Source: Cardiobacterium hominis (GTDB lineage: Bacteria > Pseudomonadota > Gammaproteobacteria > Cardiobacteriales > Cardiobacteriaceae). Taken from it: a stretch of 64,000 bases of DNA. This document shows, piece after piece, positions 43,525 through 51,496 of this stretch. Numbering within the stretch: the first letter of the stretch is position 1; every line of letters starts with the position of its first letter. A program made the position numbers and the translations under genes. The notes under the pieces are model-generated. The model did not search any database and was not told the origin of the DNA. It saw nothing but the letters and a program-made list of their open reading frames with translations. The stretch lies in contig NZ_LR134365.1 in the NCBI RefSeq assembly GCF_900637305.1, positions 86,001 through 150,000 on the forward strand, written 5' to 3'.

Positions 43525-44478
43525 ATGCAAGCCTACCGCCTCACCATCCGCCCGCAGACCGCCTTCGGCACCCCGCTCGTCGGCGACACCTGGTTCGGCC
43601 ACATCTGCTGGGGCATCGCCGAACAATACGGGCACGACACCCTCGCCGCCTGCCTGTGCGACTACACCGCAGGCAGACCGTTCCTCATCATCAGCGACGC
43701 CTTCCCCGTCGGCTACCTGCCCCTGCCCACCCTGCCCTCGCGCTACTGGCAGACCGGCGACGAACAAGACCGCAAAAAACTCAAAAAACGCCAATGGCTG
43801 CCAGAAGACACCCTTGACCGCCCGCTGCACGAATGGCAACAACACGCCAAAACCAGCGCCGACATCGCCCCCGACCTCCTCCGCGCCCACAGCCAGCCGC
43901 ACAACAGCATCAACCGCACAACCGGCACCACCGGCGAAGGCGGCAGCTTTGCCCCCTACAACAGCGAACAAACCTGGTACGCCACAGGCAGCCGCTGGCA
44001 GGCCTACCTCCTGCTTGACGAAAACCGCCTCAGCCGTGCCCAACTGGAAACCGTGCTCAACAACATCGGCGCGAGCGGCTACGGCCGCGACGCCAGCATC
44101 GGCCTCGGCAAATACCAAACAGACGCCCTGGAACCCGAACCTGCCGGCCTGTTCGCACGCAGCGGCAACGCCTGCCTGACCCTCGCCCCCTGCTGCCCGC
44201 AAGGCCTCGGCTACGACAGCGCGCACAGCTACTACCAAACCGTGACCCGCTTTGGCCGCCACGGCAACATCCAGGCGACCGCTGACAACCCCTACAAAAG
44301 CCCCATCCTCATGGCGCAGACCGCCGCCGTCATCAGCACCCGCCCTGAGCAACCCTACCTCGGCCAGGGCATCGGCGGCATCTCGGCCAGCCTGCCCGCC
44401 ACCGTGCATCAAGGCTACGCCCCCATCATCGCCATCGAGTTCGACCTCACCCGCCTCGCGCCAAGGAGAGCCCCATGA
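43525..44478 (+). CDS. csm4: Type III-A Csm4 RAMP
   Basis: The 317-residue protein caps the crRNA 5' handle and holds Cas10. It starts MQAYRLTIRPQTAFGTPLVG. The RAMP glycine-rich motif IGASGYGRDASIGLGKY is near residues 178-195. The TRFGRHGNI segment near 250 and the final GYAPIIAIEFDLT are typical. The start is 2 bp after csm3 and the stop overlaps csm5 (ATGA). Confidence 0.92.
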   Translation: MQAYRLTIRPQTAFGTPLVGDTWFGHICWGIAEQYGHDTLAACLCDYTAGRPFLIISDAFPVGYLPLPTLPSRYWQTGDEQDRKKLKKRQWLPEDTLDRPLHEWQQHAKTSADIAPDLLRAHSQPHNSINRTTGTTGEGGSFAPYNSEQTWYATGSRWQAYLLLDENRLSRAQLETVLNNIGASGYGRDASIGLGKYQTDALEPEPAGLFARSGNACLTLAPCCPQGLGYDSAHSYYQTVTRFGRHGNIQATADNPYKSPILMAQTAAVISTRPEQPYLGQGIGGISASLPATVHQGYAPIIAIEFDLTRLAPRRAP

Positions 44479-46118
44479 AGCCGCTTACCCGCCACACCCT
44501 GCACCTCACCCCTCTCTCCCCGCTGCACCTCGGCACAGGCGAAGACTACGAACCCACCAACTACCTCATCACAGACGGTGTGCTCTACACCTTCGACCCC
44601 GCCCGCGCCATCCTCAACCCCGAGCAAGAGCGGGAACTGCATGCTGCCGCCCAAAGCGGCGATCTGCAACACATCCAGCGCTACTTCCGCCACAACCCCA
44701 AACCCTACATCGCCGCTGCGACACACGCGAGCAGCGTCAGCAAAGGCATCGCCGCCGAATACCAAAAAAACTACGGCGAAATCGTCCAGCGCGAGAGCAA
44801 AGGCAAAAACGTCCATAACCGCTTCCAAATCGAACGCACCGCAACCAACCCGCACAACCACCAGCCCTACATCCCCGGCAGCGCCCTCAAAGGCTGCCTG
44901 CGCACCGCCCTGCTTGAAGAACGCAGCGCAAACCATCACGGCGAAAACCCCACCAGCAAAACCGCCAACCGCTTCGAACAAGAACACCTCGGCAACTTCG
45001 CCACCGACCTGCTGCGCCTGGTCAAACCCGCCGACCTTACCGCCACCAGCAACATCGCCACCCACATCTGCTACGCCACCAACCACAAGAAAAAAAGCAT
45101 TATCGGCAAAGACGGCCGCCCGGTCGAAGGCAAAGGCATCCCCGGCCGCCGCGAAACCATCCAGCACGGCCAATACCGCGCCTTTAGCGGCAGCCTCACC
45201 TTGCAAAACCTGCTCCTTGACCACCGCCCGCACATCAAAAACCCGGGAAAAACACTGCCCGGCGAAACCCGTCCGGATTTCGCCCGCCTCATCCGCGCCG
45301 CCAACCGCTACCACCTGACCCGCTTCACCAAAGAAAGCGCGCTGCTTGCCGAACGCGGCCTCGTCCATCCCCAATGGCAGCGCAGCACCGAACAACTGCT
45401 GCGCCAACTCATCCCCCAATTTGACGCCGGCAACATCCTCCTCGTCCGCCTTGGCAAAAACGGCGGTGCCGAAGCCAAAACTCTCGAAAAATACGCCCAA
45501 ATCAAAATAATGGGCGCCAAGGGCGCCAAACCCACCTACGAAAAACACACCAAAACCGTCTGGCTCGCCGCCGAAAACGACAAAACCAAGCGCGACCTGC
45601 TTCCCTTCGGCTGGGCGCTCATCGAAATCGACCCCATGTACGACAACCCCGCGCTGCGCGAATGGTGCGACAAAAACAGCGCCCACCTCAAAGACGCAGC
45701 CGTCCTGCGCGACAAACTGCACGCCGCACAAAACGCCAAAGCCGAACAGGCGGCAAAAAACGCCGCAGAAGCCGCCGCCAAGGCCGCCGCTGCCGCCGCC
45801 AAACAAGCGGAAGAAGAAGCCGAAGCCGCGCGCGTCGCCGCCCTGCCCACGCACGAACGCCGCGCGCACGACATCCTTGCCCGCCTGGAAGAACACAGCA
45901 AAACCTACAGCGACCGCAACCAAGACAAAAACCTCGCGCTACACCGCGACATCCTCGCCACCCTCGAACAGGCACACAGCGAGCTGGACAGCGCCAGCCA
46001 AAAACAACTCGCCGAACTGCTGCCGTACAAAAAACTGGACAGCGCCTGCAAAGGCTTCTACAGCGGCAAAAAAGAAAAAGACATCAAGGCCGCCCTGCAA
46101 AAACTGCGCGGCGGATAA
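44475..46118 (+). CDS. csm5: Type III-A Csm5 RAMP with a long C-terminal extension
   Basis: The first 400 residues are a normal Csm5: LTPLSPLHLGTGEDYEPTNYL, YIPGSALKGCLRTALL near residue 135, and a late segment LPFGWALIEIDP. From about residue 413 there is an Ala/Lys/Glu-rich coiled coil (AKAEQAAKNAAEAAAKAAA...) and then an 85-residue helical domain (HERRAHDILARLEEHSKTYS ... KDIKAALQKLRGG). Csm5 normally ends at 340-400 residues, so the tail is unusual. Csm5 binds the crRNA 3' part and recruits maturation nucleases in other systems. Confidence 0.9.
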   Translation: MKPLTRHTLHLTPLSPLHLGTGEDYEPTNYLITDGVLYTFDPARAILNPEQERELHAAAQSGDLQHIQRYFRHNPKPYIAAATHASSVSKGIAAEYQKNYGEIVQRESKGKNVHNRFQIERTATNPHNHQPYIPGSALKGCLRTALLEERSANHHGENPTSKTANRFEQEHLGNFATDLLRLVKPADLTATSNIATHICYATNHKKKSIIGKDGRPVEGKGIPGRRETIQHGQYRAFSGSLTLQNLLLDHRPHIKNPGKTLPGETRPDFARLIRAANRYHLTRFTKESALLAERGLVHPQWQRSTEQLLRQLIPQFDAGNILLVRLGKNGGAEAKTLEKYAQIKIMGAKGAKPTYEKHTKTVWLAAENDKTKRDLLPFGWALIEIDPMYDNPALREWCDKNSAHLKDAAVLRDKLHAAQNAKAEQAAKNAAEAAAKAAAAAAKQAEEEAEAARVAALPTHERRAHDILARLEEHSKTYSDRNQDKNLALHRDILATLEQAHSELDSASQKQLAELLPYKKLDSACKGFYSGKKEKDIKAALQKLRGG

Positions 46119-46153
46119 ACCCGGCGCCGCCCGCGCCCCCGCCGTTCCGCCTC

Positions 46154-46185
46154 CTCCCCCGCAGGGCAAAGCCCGCAGCGGGGGA
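46154..46185. repeat. C/G-rich palindromic dispersed repeat between csm5 and cas6
   Basis: Inverted-orientation copy of the repeat at 2163: CTCCCCCGC then AGGGCAAAGCCCGC then AGCGGGGGAG. It separates csm5 from cas6 in the otherwise tightly packed operon. Confidence 0.8.
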
Positions 46186-46270
46186 GGGATGGGGAGGGGG
46201 TAGCGTCGGTAATTTCGGCACCGATGCAGAACAGACAACCGAACAACCCGCCAAACACCAGCCAAGACCC

Positions 46271-47206
46271 ATGCTCCTCAACCTCCCCGCCACCCTCGCC
46301 GTCGCCCGCTACCGCTACACCTTCACCATCACCCGCACCCTGCAATCGCCCGCCTACATCGGCTCGGCGCTGCGCGGCGCCTTTGGTCATGCCCTGCGCC
46401 GGGCGAGCGTCCCCCGCGGCCACCGCCCCGACCCCGAACTGCTGCAACACACCCCCTACGCCCACATCTTCGAACCCGCGCCACGCCCGGACATCGGCAT
46501 CGCCAACCCGGCGACCATCCCGCCGCCCTACATTATCGAGCCCGCCCACCTGGACGACCGCCGCGACTACCCGCCCGGCAGCCAATACCACTTCAGCCTC
46601 GTTCTCATCGGCCGCGCCCGCCACTACCTGCCGCTCATCAGCTACGCCTGGCAACAAGCCTTCAAAACCGCAGACGGCATCGCCCGAGGCCAGGCAGAAC
46701 TCACCGCCATCGCCATCGAACACAAAGACCGCTGGGAAGAAATCTATGACGGCACACGCATCGCCGAACACGACAACCACATCACCCTGCCGGACAGCGT
46801 CCCCGACCGCGTTACCCTGCACATCAGCACCCCGCTGCGCCTGCAACACAACGGCGTCGCCCTGGGTGTCGAGCGCCTTGACGCACAAACCCTGCTGACC
46901 CAACTCCAGCGCCGCCTCTCACTCACCGCACAAATCCACCTCGGCATCACCCCGGAGGCCGACTACAGCGCGCTCAAAACACAAGCGGCGCAAGTCGAAA
47001 GCCACAAAAACCTGCGCTGGTACGACTGGCAGCGCTACTCCAACCGCCAACAACAACACATGCACCTCGGCGGCGTCATCGGCGACTGGGAACTCGTCGG
47101 CCTTGCGCCCGAACACGCCCGCGCCCTGCAAATCGGTCAATGGCTGCACCTGGGCAAAAACACCACCTTCGGCCTCGGCCGCTACACCCTGACCACACAC
47201 CCATGA
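46271..47206 (+). CDS. cas6: CRISPR precursor-crRNA processing endoribonuclease Cas6
   Basis: The 311-residue RAMP protein would cut pre-crRNA in the repeat. The first RAMP half starts YRYTFTITRTLQSPAYIGSALRGAFGHALRR. The C-terminal G-rich loop is LHLGKNTTFGLGRYTL near residues 290-305, the classic Cas6 signature. A catalytic His might be in MHLGGVIGDWEL, as Cas6 active sites vary. The start at 46271 fits; a much longer upstream open frame is antisense or non-coding. It is separated from csm5 by a repeat. Confidence 0.88.
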   Translation: MLLNLPATLAVARYRYTFTITRTLQSPAYIGSALRGAFGHALRRASVPRGHRPDPELLQHTPYAHIFEPAPRPDIGIANPATIPPPYIIEPAHLDDRRDYPPGSQYHFSLVLIGRARHYLPLISYAWQQAFKTADGIARGQAELTAIAIEHKDRWEEIYDGTRIAEHDNHITLPDSVPDRVTLHISTPLRLQHNGVALGVERLDAQTLLTQLQRRLSLTAQIHLGITPEADYSALKTQAAQVESHKNLRWYDWQRYSNRQQQHMHLGGVIGDWELVGLAPEHARALQIGQWLHLGKNTTFGLGRYTLTTHP

Positions 47207-47496
47207 CCACCTGGTTCATCAGCCGCCACCCCGGCGCCATCGCCTGGATCAAAGAACAGGCACAATGGCACATCGACCACTACCGCGACCATCTTGACCC
47301 GGACGATATCGCCCCCGGCGACACTGTCATCGGCACCCTGCCGCCGCACATCGCCGCCGCCATCTGCGCCAAAGGCGCGGCGTGGTATGCCCTACAACTG
47401 CCGCAAGAAGCCGAACAGCGCGGCAGCGAATACAGCGCGGCAGACATGACCGCGATGGGCTGCACCCTCCAGCGCTACCACATCCACAAAACCTGA
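47203..47496 (+). CDS. csx16: Type III-associated protein Csx16, candidate ring nuclease
   Basis: The 97-residue protein starts MTTWFISRHPGAIAWIKEQ, matching the Csx16 (VVA1548) family found only near type III CRISPR loci. GDTVIGTLPPHIAAAICAKGA is the conserved core. To my recollection Csx16 members have recently been reported to cleave cyclic oligoadenylates; that would make it the off-switch for the neighbouring CARF nuclease. It overlaps cas6 by 4 bp (ATGA). Confidence 0.85.
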   Translation: MTTWFISRHPGAIAWIKEQAQWHIDHYRDHLDPDDIAPGDTVIGTLPPHIAAAICAKGAAWYALQLPQEAEQRGSEYSAADMTAMGCTLQRYHIHKT

Positions 47497-47508
47497 CAGG
47501 AAAAACCC

Positions 47509-48639
47509 ATGCCCAAATACAACATCCACGTCTGCATCGTCTCCGACCAACCCATCCCCAACTACGTTCCCGTGCTGGACAACACCTTTCGCCCGCGCGA
47601 AGTCGTCCTGCTCGTGACCGGGAAGATGCAACAAAAAGCCGCAGCCCTCGAACAAACCCTGAAAACTCGCTGCGGCGTCAAAACGCGGCAAATCGCCATC
47701 GCCAGCGAATACGACATGCAAGAAATGGAAGACAAAGTGCTGGGCGAACTCATCGCGCTCGATGAAGCCAAAGAAAACATCGCGCTGAACCTTACCGGCG
47801 GCACCAAACTGATGGCGATAGCCGCCTACCGCACCTTCCACGACGCGGGCTACCCCACCTTCTACTTCACCGCGACCAGCAACGAAGTGCTGCTGCTCGA
47901 TGACAACGAGCGCCTCACCCTGCAACCGCCGAAAATCAAAATCGAAGACTACCTGCGTCTGCACGGCTACCAAATCGCCGCCAACAACCAAGTACAGCGC
48001 AGCGTGCCGCGCGAACGCCAAGCCATCGGCGAAGAACTCATCCAGCGCCAGCAATACTTCACCCAAGCCATTAGCGCCCTGAACGGCATCATCAGCGAAG
48101 GCCGCAGCAAAAACCGCAAAACCCTCACCTTTGCCAAAAGCGAGAACTGGGGCGCGTTTAACGAACTCCTCGACCTGTTTGCCAGCCACGGCCTGCTCAA
48201 AACCGACGGCGACAAAATCACCTTCGCCGACGAAGACAGTCTGCGCTACGTCAGCGGCGGCTGGCTCGAAGAATACACCTACCACATCGCCGCCAGCCTG
48301 CCGGACATCCAGGATATCGCGCTGAACGTCCAAATCGAAAACGCGGGCAACCCGCACCAGCCCAACGAACTGGACATCGCCATCCTGAGCCACAACGTCC
48401 TCTTCGTACTCGAATGCAAAACCGCCAACCTCAAGGCGGACGAAAAAACCCAAAACGCGCTCTACAAACTCGAAACCCTGAAAAAACTCGGCGGCCTGCG
48501 CACCCAAACCGCCTTCATCTCCTACCGCGAACTGCCGCGCGAAACTCGCGACCGTGCCAAAGGCGCCAACATCGAAATCATCGAACAAAAAGACCTGCAA
48601 GGCTTCAAGACACTGCTGAAAAAATGGATGACGCGGTAA
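47509..48639 (+). CDS. Card1/Can2-like CARF nuclease (DUF1887)
   Basis: The 376-residue protein is a CRISPR ancillary nuclease switched on by cyclic tetra-adenylate in characterised relatives. The N-terminal CARF domain starts HVCIVSDQPIPNYVPVL and holds the ligand motif LTGGTKLMA (residues 95-103). The C-terminal PD-(D/E)xK nuclease has the Asp in ELDIAILS (D289) and Glu/Lys in VLECKT (E302, K304), so its catalytic set is intact. The length matches Card1 (about 373). It follows Csx16 by 12 bp, so the on and off parts of the signal are co-expressed. Confidence 0.9.
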   Translation: MPKYNIHVCIVSDQPIPNYVPVLDNTFRPREVVLLVTGKMQQKAAALEQTLKTRCGVKTRQIAIASEYDMQEMEDKVLGELIALDEAKENIALNLTGGTKLMAIAAYRTFHDAGYPTFYFTATSNEVLLLDDNERLTLQPPKIKIEDYLRLHGYQIAANNQVQRSVPRERQAIGEELIQRQQYFTQAISALNGIISEGRSKNRKTLTFAKSENWGAFNELLDLFASHGLLKTDGDKITFADEDSLRYVSGGWLEEYTYHIAASLPDIQDIALNVQIENAGNPHQPNELDIAILSHNVLFVLECKTANLKADEKTQNALYKLETLKKLGGLRTQTAFISYRELPRETRDRAKGANIEIIEQKDLQGFKTLLKKWMTR

Positions 48640-48672
48640 ACGCCATAATCATGCCCGCACCGGAGGCATATT

Positions 48673-48728
48673 TATAACTATCCCCCTAAAGAAACAACGC
48701 CGTATGAATCTTTAGGGGGATAACTATA
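48673..48728. mobile_element. 56-bp derivative of the 107-bp MITE-like element
   Basis: The ends TATAACTATCCCCCTAAAG and CTTTAGGGGGATAACTATA form a 17/19 terminal inverted repeat. The inner CAACGCCGTATGAATC resembles CAACACCGTATGAGGC of the 107-bp copy at 54038. It lies between the intact CARF nuclease gene and the broken second one. Confidence 0.7.
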
Positions 48729-48809
48729 AAATGCGGCGAAAATACACACGACGAATAGCCCACCAGCGTTACCATATTTACCTGCCCAAATCATCCACAG
48801 GAACATTCC

Positions 48810-49943
48810 ATGAAAACCTTCAAAACACACGTTTGTATCGTCTCCGACCAACCCATCCCCAACTACGTTCCCATATTGGACACCCAATTTCGCCCCAAAG
48901 AAGTATTCCTGCTCACCACACCAAAAATGCAAACCAAAGCAGAAATACTAAAAAGGACTATAGAAAAGCGCTATCAAATACAGCCAGAAATCATCAATAT
49001 CGATAACGCCTACAACATGGAAGAACTAAAAAAATACTTGTACTCCTTGGACAAATAGGAGGGCAAACAAAAGACGTAGCACTCAACGTTACCGGAGGAA
49101 CAAAACTCATGGCAATTGCCGCATTTGAACTATTCCGCAGTGCTGGCTTTCCCGCTTTCTATTTTACAGACAACAGTAACGAAATTCTTATCCTCGATGG
49201 CAGCAACGGCCGCTATACCCTACAACCCGCCAAAATGGAAATCGAAGATTACCTGAACCTGCACGGCTACCAAATTGTCTCAGGAAGCAAAATAATAAGA
49301 GATATCCCCACATCACGGAAACATATAGGCGAAGAGTTGGTAAAAAAAACAAAAAACTTATGCAGATGCAATTTCTCACCTTAACTACATCATCAGCAAA
49401 GGCTCAGAACAAAAAAACAGCCCAAACTTCAAAAAAGAAAGGCATTATTATAACTTCAACCAGCTACTAAAATACCTTTCCCAGAATCAACTACTCAAAG
49501 AACAAAACAACAATATTATTTTTAATAACAATGATTCACTCCAATACATAAAAGACGCCTGGTTTGAAGAATATTTCTTCCTACTTGCCAAAGAAATTCC
49601 CGGAATACAGGACATCGCCCTGAACATCAAAATAGATAGTATGCAAGAAAACACCGAAGAAAAAAACGAAATCGATGTTGCCATACTCTATCGCAATGTT
49701 CTTTACGTCCTCGAATGCAAAACCGTTAATTACAATAAACAGCGTGATAAGGCGCGTGACGCCCTATACAAACTAGAAACCCTGAAAAAACTGGGCGGCT
49801 TACGCACGCAAATGGCATTCATATCCTATCGCAGCCTTCCACAATCTGTTATCGATCGTGCAACAGGCGCGAAAATAAAAATATTCGAAGAAAAAGACTT
49901 ACATAATTTAAAAGCACATCTGGAACATTGGAAGCAACAATAA
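48810..49943 (+). pseudogene. Second Card1/Can2-like CARF nuclease, two compensating frameshifts
   Basis: A homolog of the preceding nuclease reads in three pieces. Piece 1 (from 48810, KTHVCIVSDQPIPNYVPIL) fails at an A7 run at 49029-49035. Piece 2 (GGQTKDVALNVTGGTKLMA ... KHIGEELV) fails at an A8 run at 49342-49349. Piece 3 (YADAISHLNYIISKGS ... EIDVAILY ... VLECKTVN) returns to the frame of piece 1. One lost A and one extra A explain both breaks, and the total length (1134 nt) stays divisible by three. The CARF and nuclease motifs are intact. The gene is much more AT-rich than its neighbour, so it is a separate acquisition, not a copy. It may be a true pseudogene, a homopolymer sequencing error, or a slippage-expressed gene. 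Confidence 0.8.
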
Positions 49944-49984
49944 ACTCTAACCGCCAAGCTGCGTTTACAATTCGAATCATCCTC

Positions 49985-50125
49985 CCGCTGCCACGAATCT
50001 ACAACCCAAGTGCAACTGAATACATTGAGAAACGCGTGCACAAATTGAACGACTGCCTGCGCAAGTGTTTGCAGTGGGGGACACCTTATGAAGTATCGTT
50101 TGAAAAGGCGTTGCACTTGGTTTGA
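49985..50125 (+). mobile_element. IS30-family transposase C-terminal remnant
   Basis: The reading frame YIEKRVHKLNDCLRKCLQWG and then TPYEVSFEKALHLV matches the end of IS30-type transposases (LNNRPRKCLxxxTPYEVF...). Only the last 45 codons remain. It borders the broken CARF nuclease gene on one side and ubiC on the other. Confidence 0.8.
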
Positions 50126-50195
50126 CAATTCGCCCGCTAGGCAGTAGAGCGGACTTTTGTAGAGTATGGAGTTTAGGATAAATTGCTATCTCTAT

Positions 50196-50657
50196 TTATG
50201 GCCAGGGAAAGGCGGCGAGGAAGAGTTCGGCGATATGCAGCGGTCCGCCGTGAACGAGCAGGGTACTGTGGCGGGCGTAGAGGCCGCTGGCGGGGTCGTG
50301 GCGCCAATGCAGGCTGAGGCGCTGCGGGTTTTGTTGGTAGAGCCAGGGACCGATGGGGGCGGCGCCCAGGGTTTGCAGCGGGCGGACGCGGGCGAGGGTC
50401 GCAGACGGGATGCGGGTTTCGGCGTAAATCCAGCGGTTATTGCGATCTGCTAGCCAGACGTCGCGTTGCCAGACGGGAGGCTGGTCGTCGCTCCAGCCTT
50501 CATGTTCGATATGGACGCGGATGTCGCCATGCTGGCGCAGTCTGGCGGTAAGCGAGCCGCGGTGCAGCAGCCAGTCGCGTTGCGCGGGCGGGGGCGGCAG
50601 GTTTTCGCTGTGCCAGTCGGTGGCGTGCAAGATGGTGCGGCAGGCAGCGGTGTTCAT
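50196..50657 (-). CDS. ubiC: Chorismate--pyruvate lyase UbiC
   Basis: The 153-residue enzyme converts chorismate to 4-hydroxybenzoate and pyruvate, starting ubiquinone synthesis. It shows LLHRGSLTARLRQHGD near residue 30, WQRDVWLADRNNRWIYAET and RIPSATLARVRPLQTLG, then PIGPWLYQ. Its C-terminus lacks the final Glu-containing EFF...P motif of some enzymes but ends ELFLAAFPWP, which is acceptable. The start overlaps the ligase gene stop by 4 bp. No ubiA is next to it. Confidence 0.9.
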   Translation of the reverse strand: MNTAACRTILHATDWHSENLPPPPAQRDWLLHRGSLTARLRQHGDIRVHIEHEGWSDDQPPVWQRDVWLADRNNRWIYAETRIPSATLARVRPLQTLGAAPIGPWLYQQNPQRLSLHWRHDPASGLYARHSTLLVHGGPLHIAELFLAAFPWP

Positions 50658-51475
50658 GGTGCTGGCGGGGTGTCGGCGCGCGGGCGCAGGTAGGTGGCGA
50701 AACGCGGCGTGCCTTTGCGGGTAAAGCCACGGTAGCGGTAGGTGATGGTGCTGCCGATGGCGGGCGGCTGTTCGCGTTCGGCATCGCTAAAGCCGCTGCC
50801 GATGCGGAAGCGGCCATGCTCGTTTTCGCAGGTGATGGCGCCCAAGCGTCCGGCGTGTTTGCCTTTGCCGGGGTGGTGGGCGATGACGGTGCATTCGGCG
50901 TCCGGCGCGCTTTTGACTTTAAGCAGGTACGGGCTGCGGCCGCCGCGGTAGGGCTGGTTGGGCTCGCGCAGCATCAGTCCTTCGCCGCCTTGTTGTTCGA
51001 TGGTTTGCAGTGCGGCGGTGATGTGTTCGCGGTTTTTGACCGGCGTTTGTGCGATGACGCGGATGCGCGCCTGCGGGTGGTCGTGCAGCCAATGTTCCAG
51101 GGTGGCGAGACGCTGGTAGAGGTCGCCCGTGGCTTGCGGCACGTCGAAGACGTGCAGGTGGATGCCACTCCAGTCGCCGTCAGCGGCGCGCACGGCGGCG
51201 GAGGTGTTTTCGAATTGGCCGCGGCCGCGGTACAGTTCGCCGTCCAGTGGCCACGGCGGGTAGTCGGCCAGGAATCCAGCGGGTGGCTGAAAGGGGTAAC
51301 CGGCGCGGCTGTTGAGCTGGTGGCCGTCCCAGTAGGCGCGCACGCCGTCGAGTTTTTCGCTCATCGCCCAGCTGCGGACGTCCTGTCCCTGCCAAGTTTC
51401 GGCGAGGATGAGGTCAGGGGCGGCGGGGGCGCTTGTGGTGGCGAGCAGGAAGGCGATTAGGGCGACGGGCTTCAT
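50654..51475 (-). CDS. ligE: ATP-dependent DNA ligase, LigE-type (exported)
   Basis: The 273-residue minimal ligase has a signal peptide (PVALIAFLLATTSAPAAPD). The nucleotidyltransferase motif I is SEKLDGVRAYW (Lys near residue 42), motif III has HLHVFDVP, motif IV is GGEGLMLREPNQ, and motif V is LLKVKSAPDAE. The OB domain follows with TYRYRGFTRKGTPRF. This small periplasmic ATP ligase occurs in Neisseria, Haemophilus and relatives and has been linked to uptake of DNA and biofilm. It joins comEA as a competence-related gene in the window. Confidence 0.9.
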   Translation of the reverse strand: MKPVALIAFLLATTSAPAAPDLILAETWQGQDVRSWAMSEKLDGVRAYWDGHQLNSRAGYPFQPPAGFLADYPPWPLDGELYRGRGQFENTSAAVRAADGDWSGIHLHVFDVPQATGDLYQRLATLEHWLHDHPQARIRVIAQTPVKNREHITAALQTIEQQGGEGLMLREPNQPYRGGRSPYLLKVKSAPDAECTVIAHHPGKGKHAGRLGAITCENEHGRFRIGSGFSDAEREQPPAIGSTITYRYRGFTRKGTPRFATYLRPRADTPPAP

Positions 51476-51496
51476 GGGAAGTCATGCTCACGCGCG

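Noticed and set aside
44415..45923. 502-residue frame antisense to csm5
   Set aside because: Shadow frame rich in Gly, Ala, Val and Phe with no recognisable motif; csm5 is certain.
45662..46270. The long upstream part of the cas6 frame
   Set aside because: It is an Arg/Pro/Gln-rich out-of-frame reading of the csm5 end and a repeat; Cas6 homology begins at 46271.
48640..48809. A CRISPR array after the CARF nuclease
   Set aside because: Only one short inverted-repeat element is present; there are no regularly spaced repeats with unique spacers. The gap 49944-50195 was checked as well.
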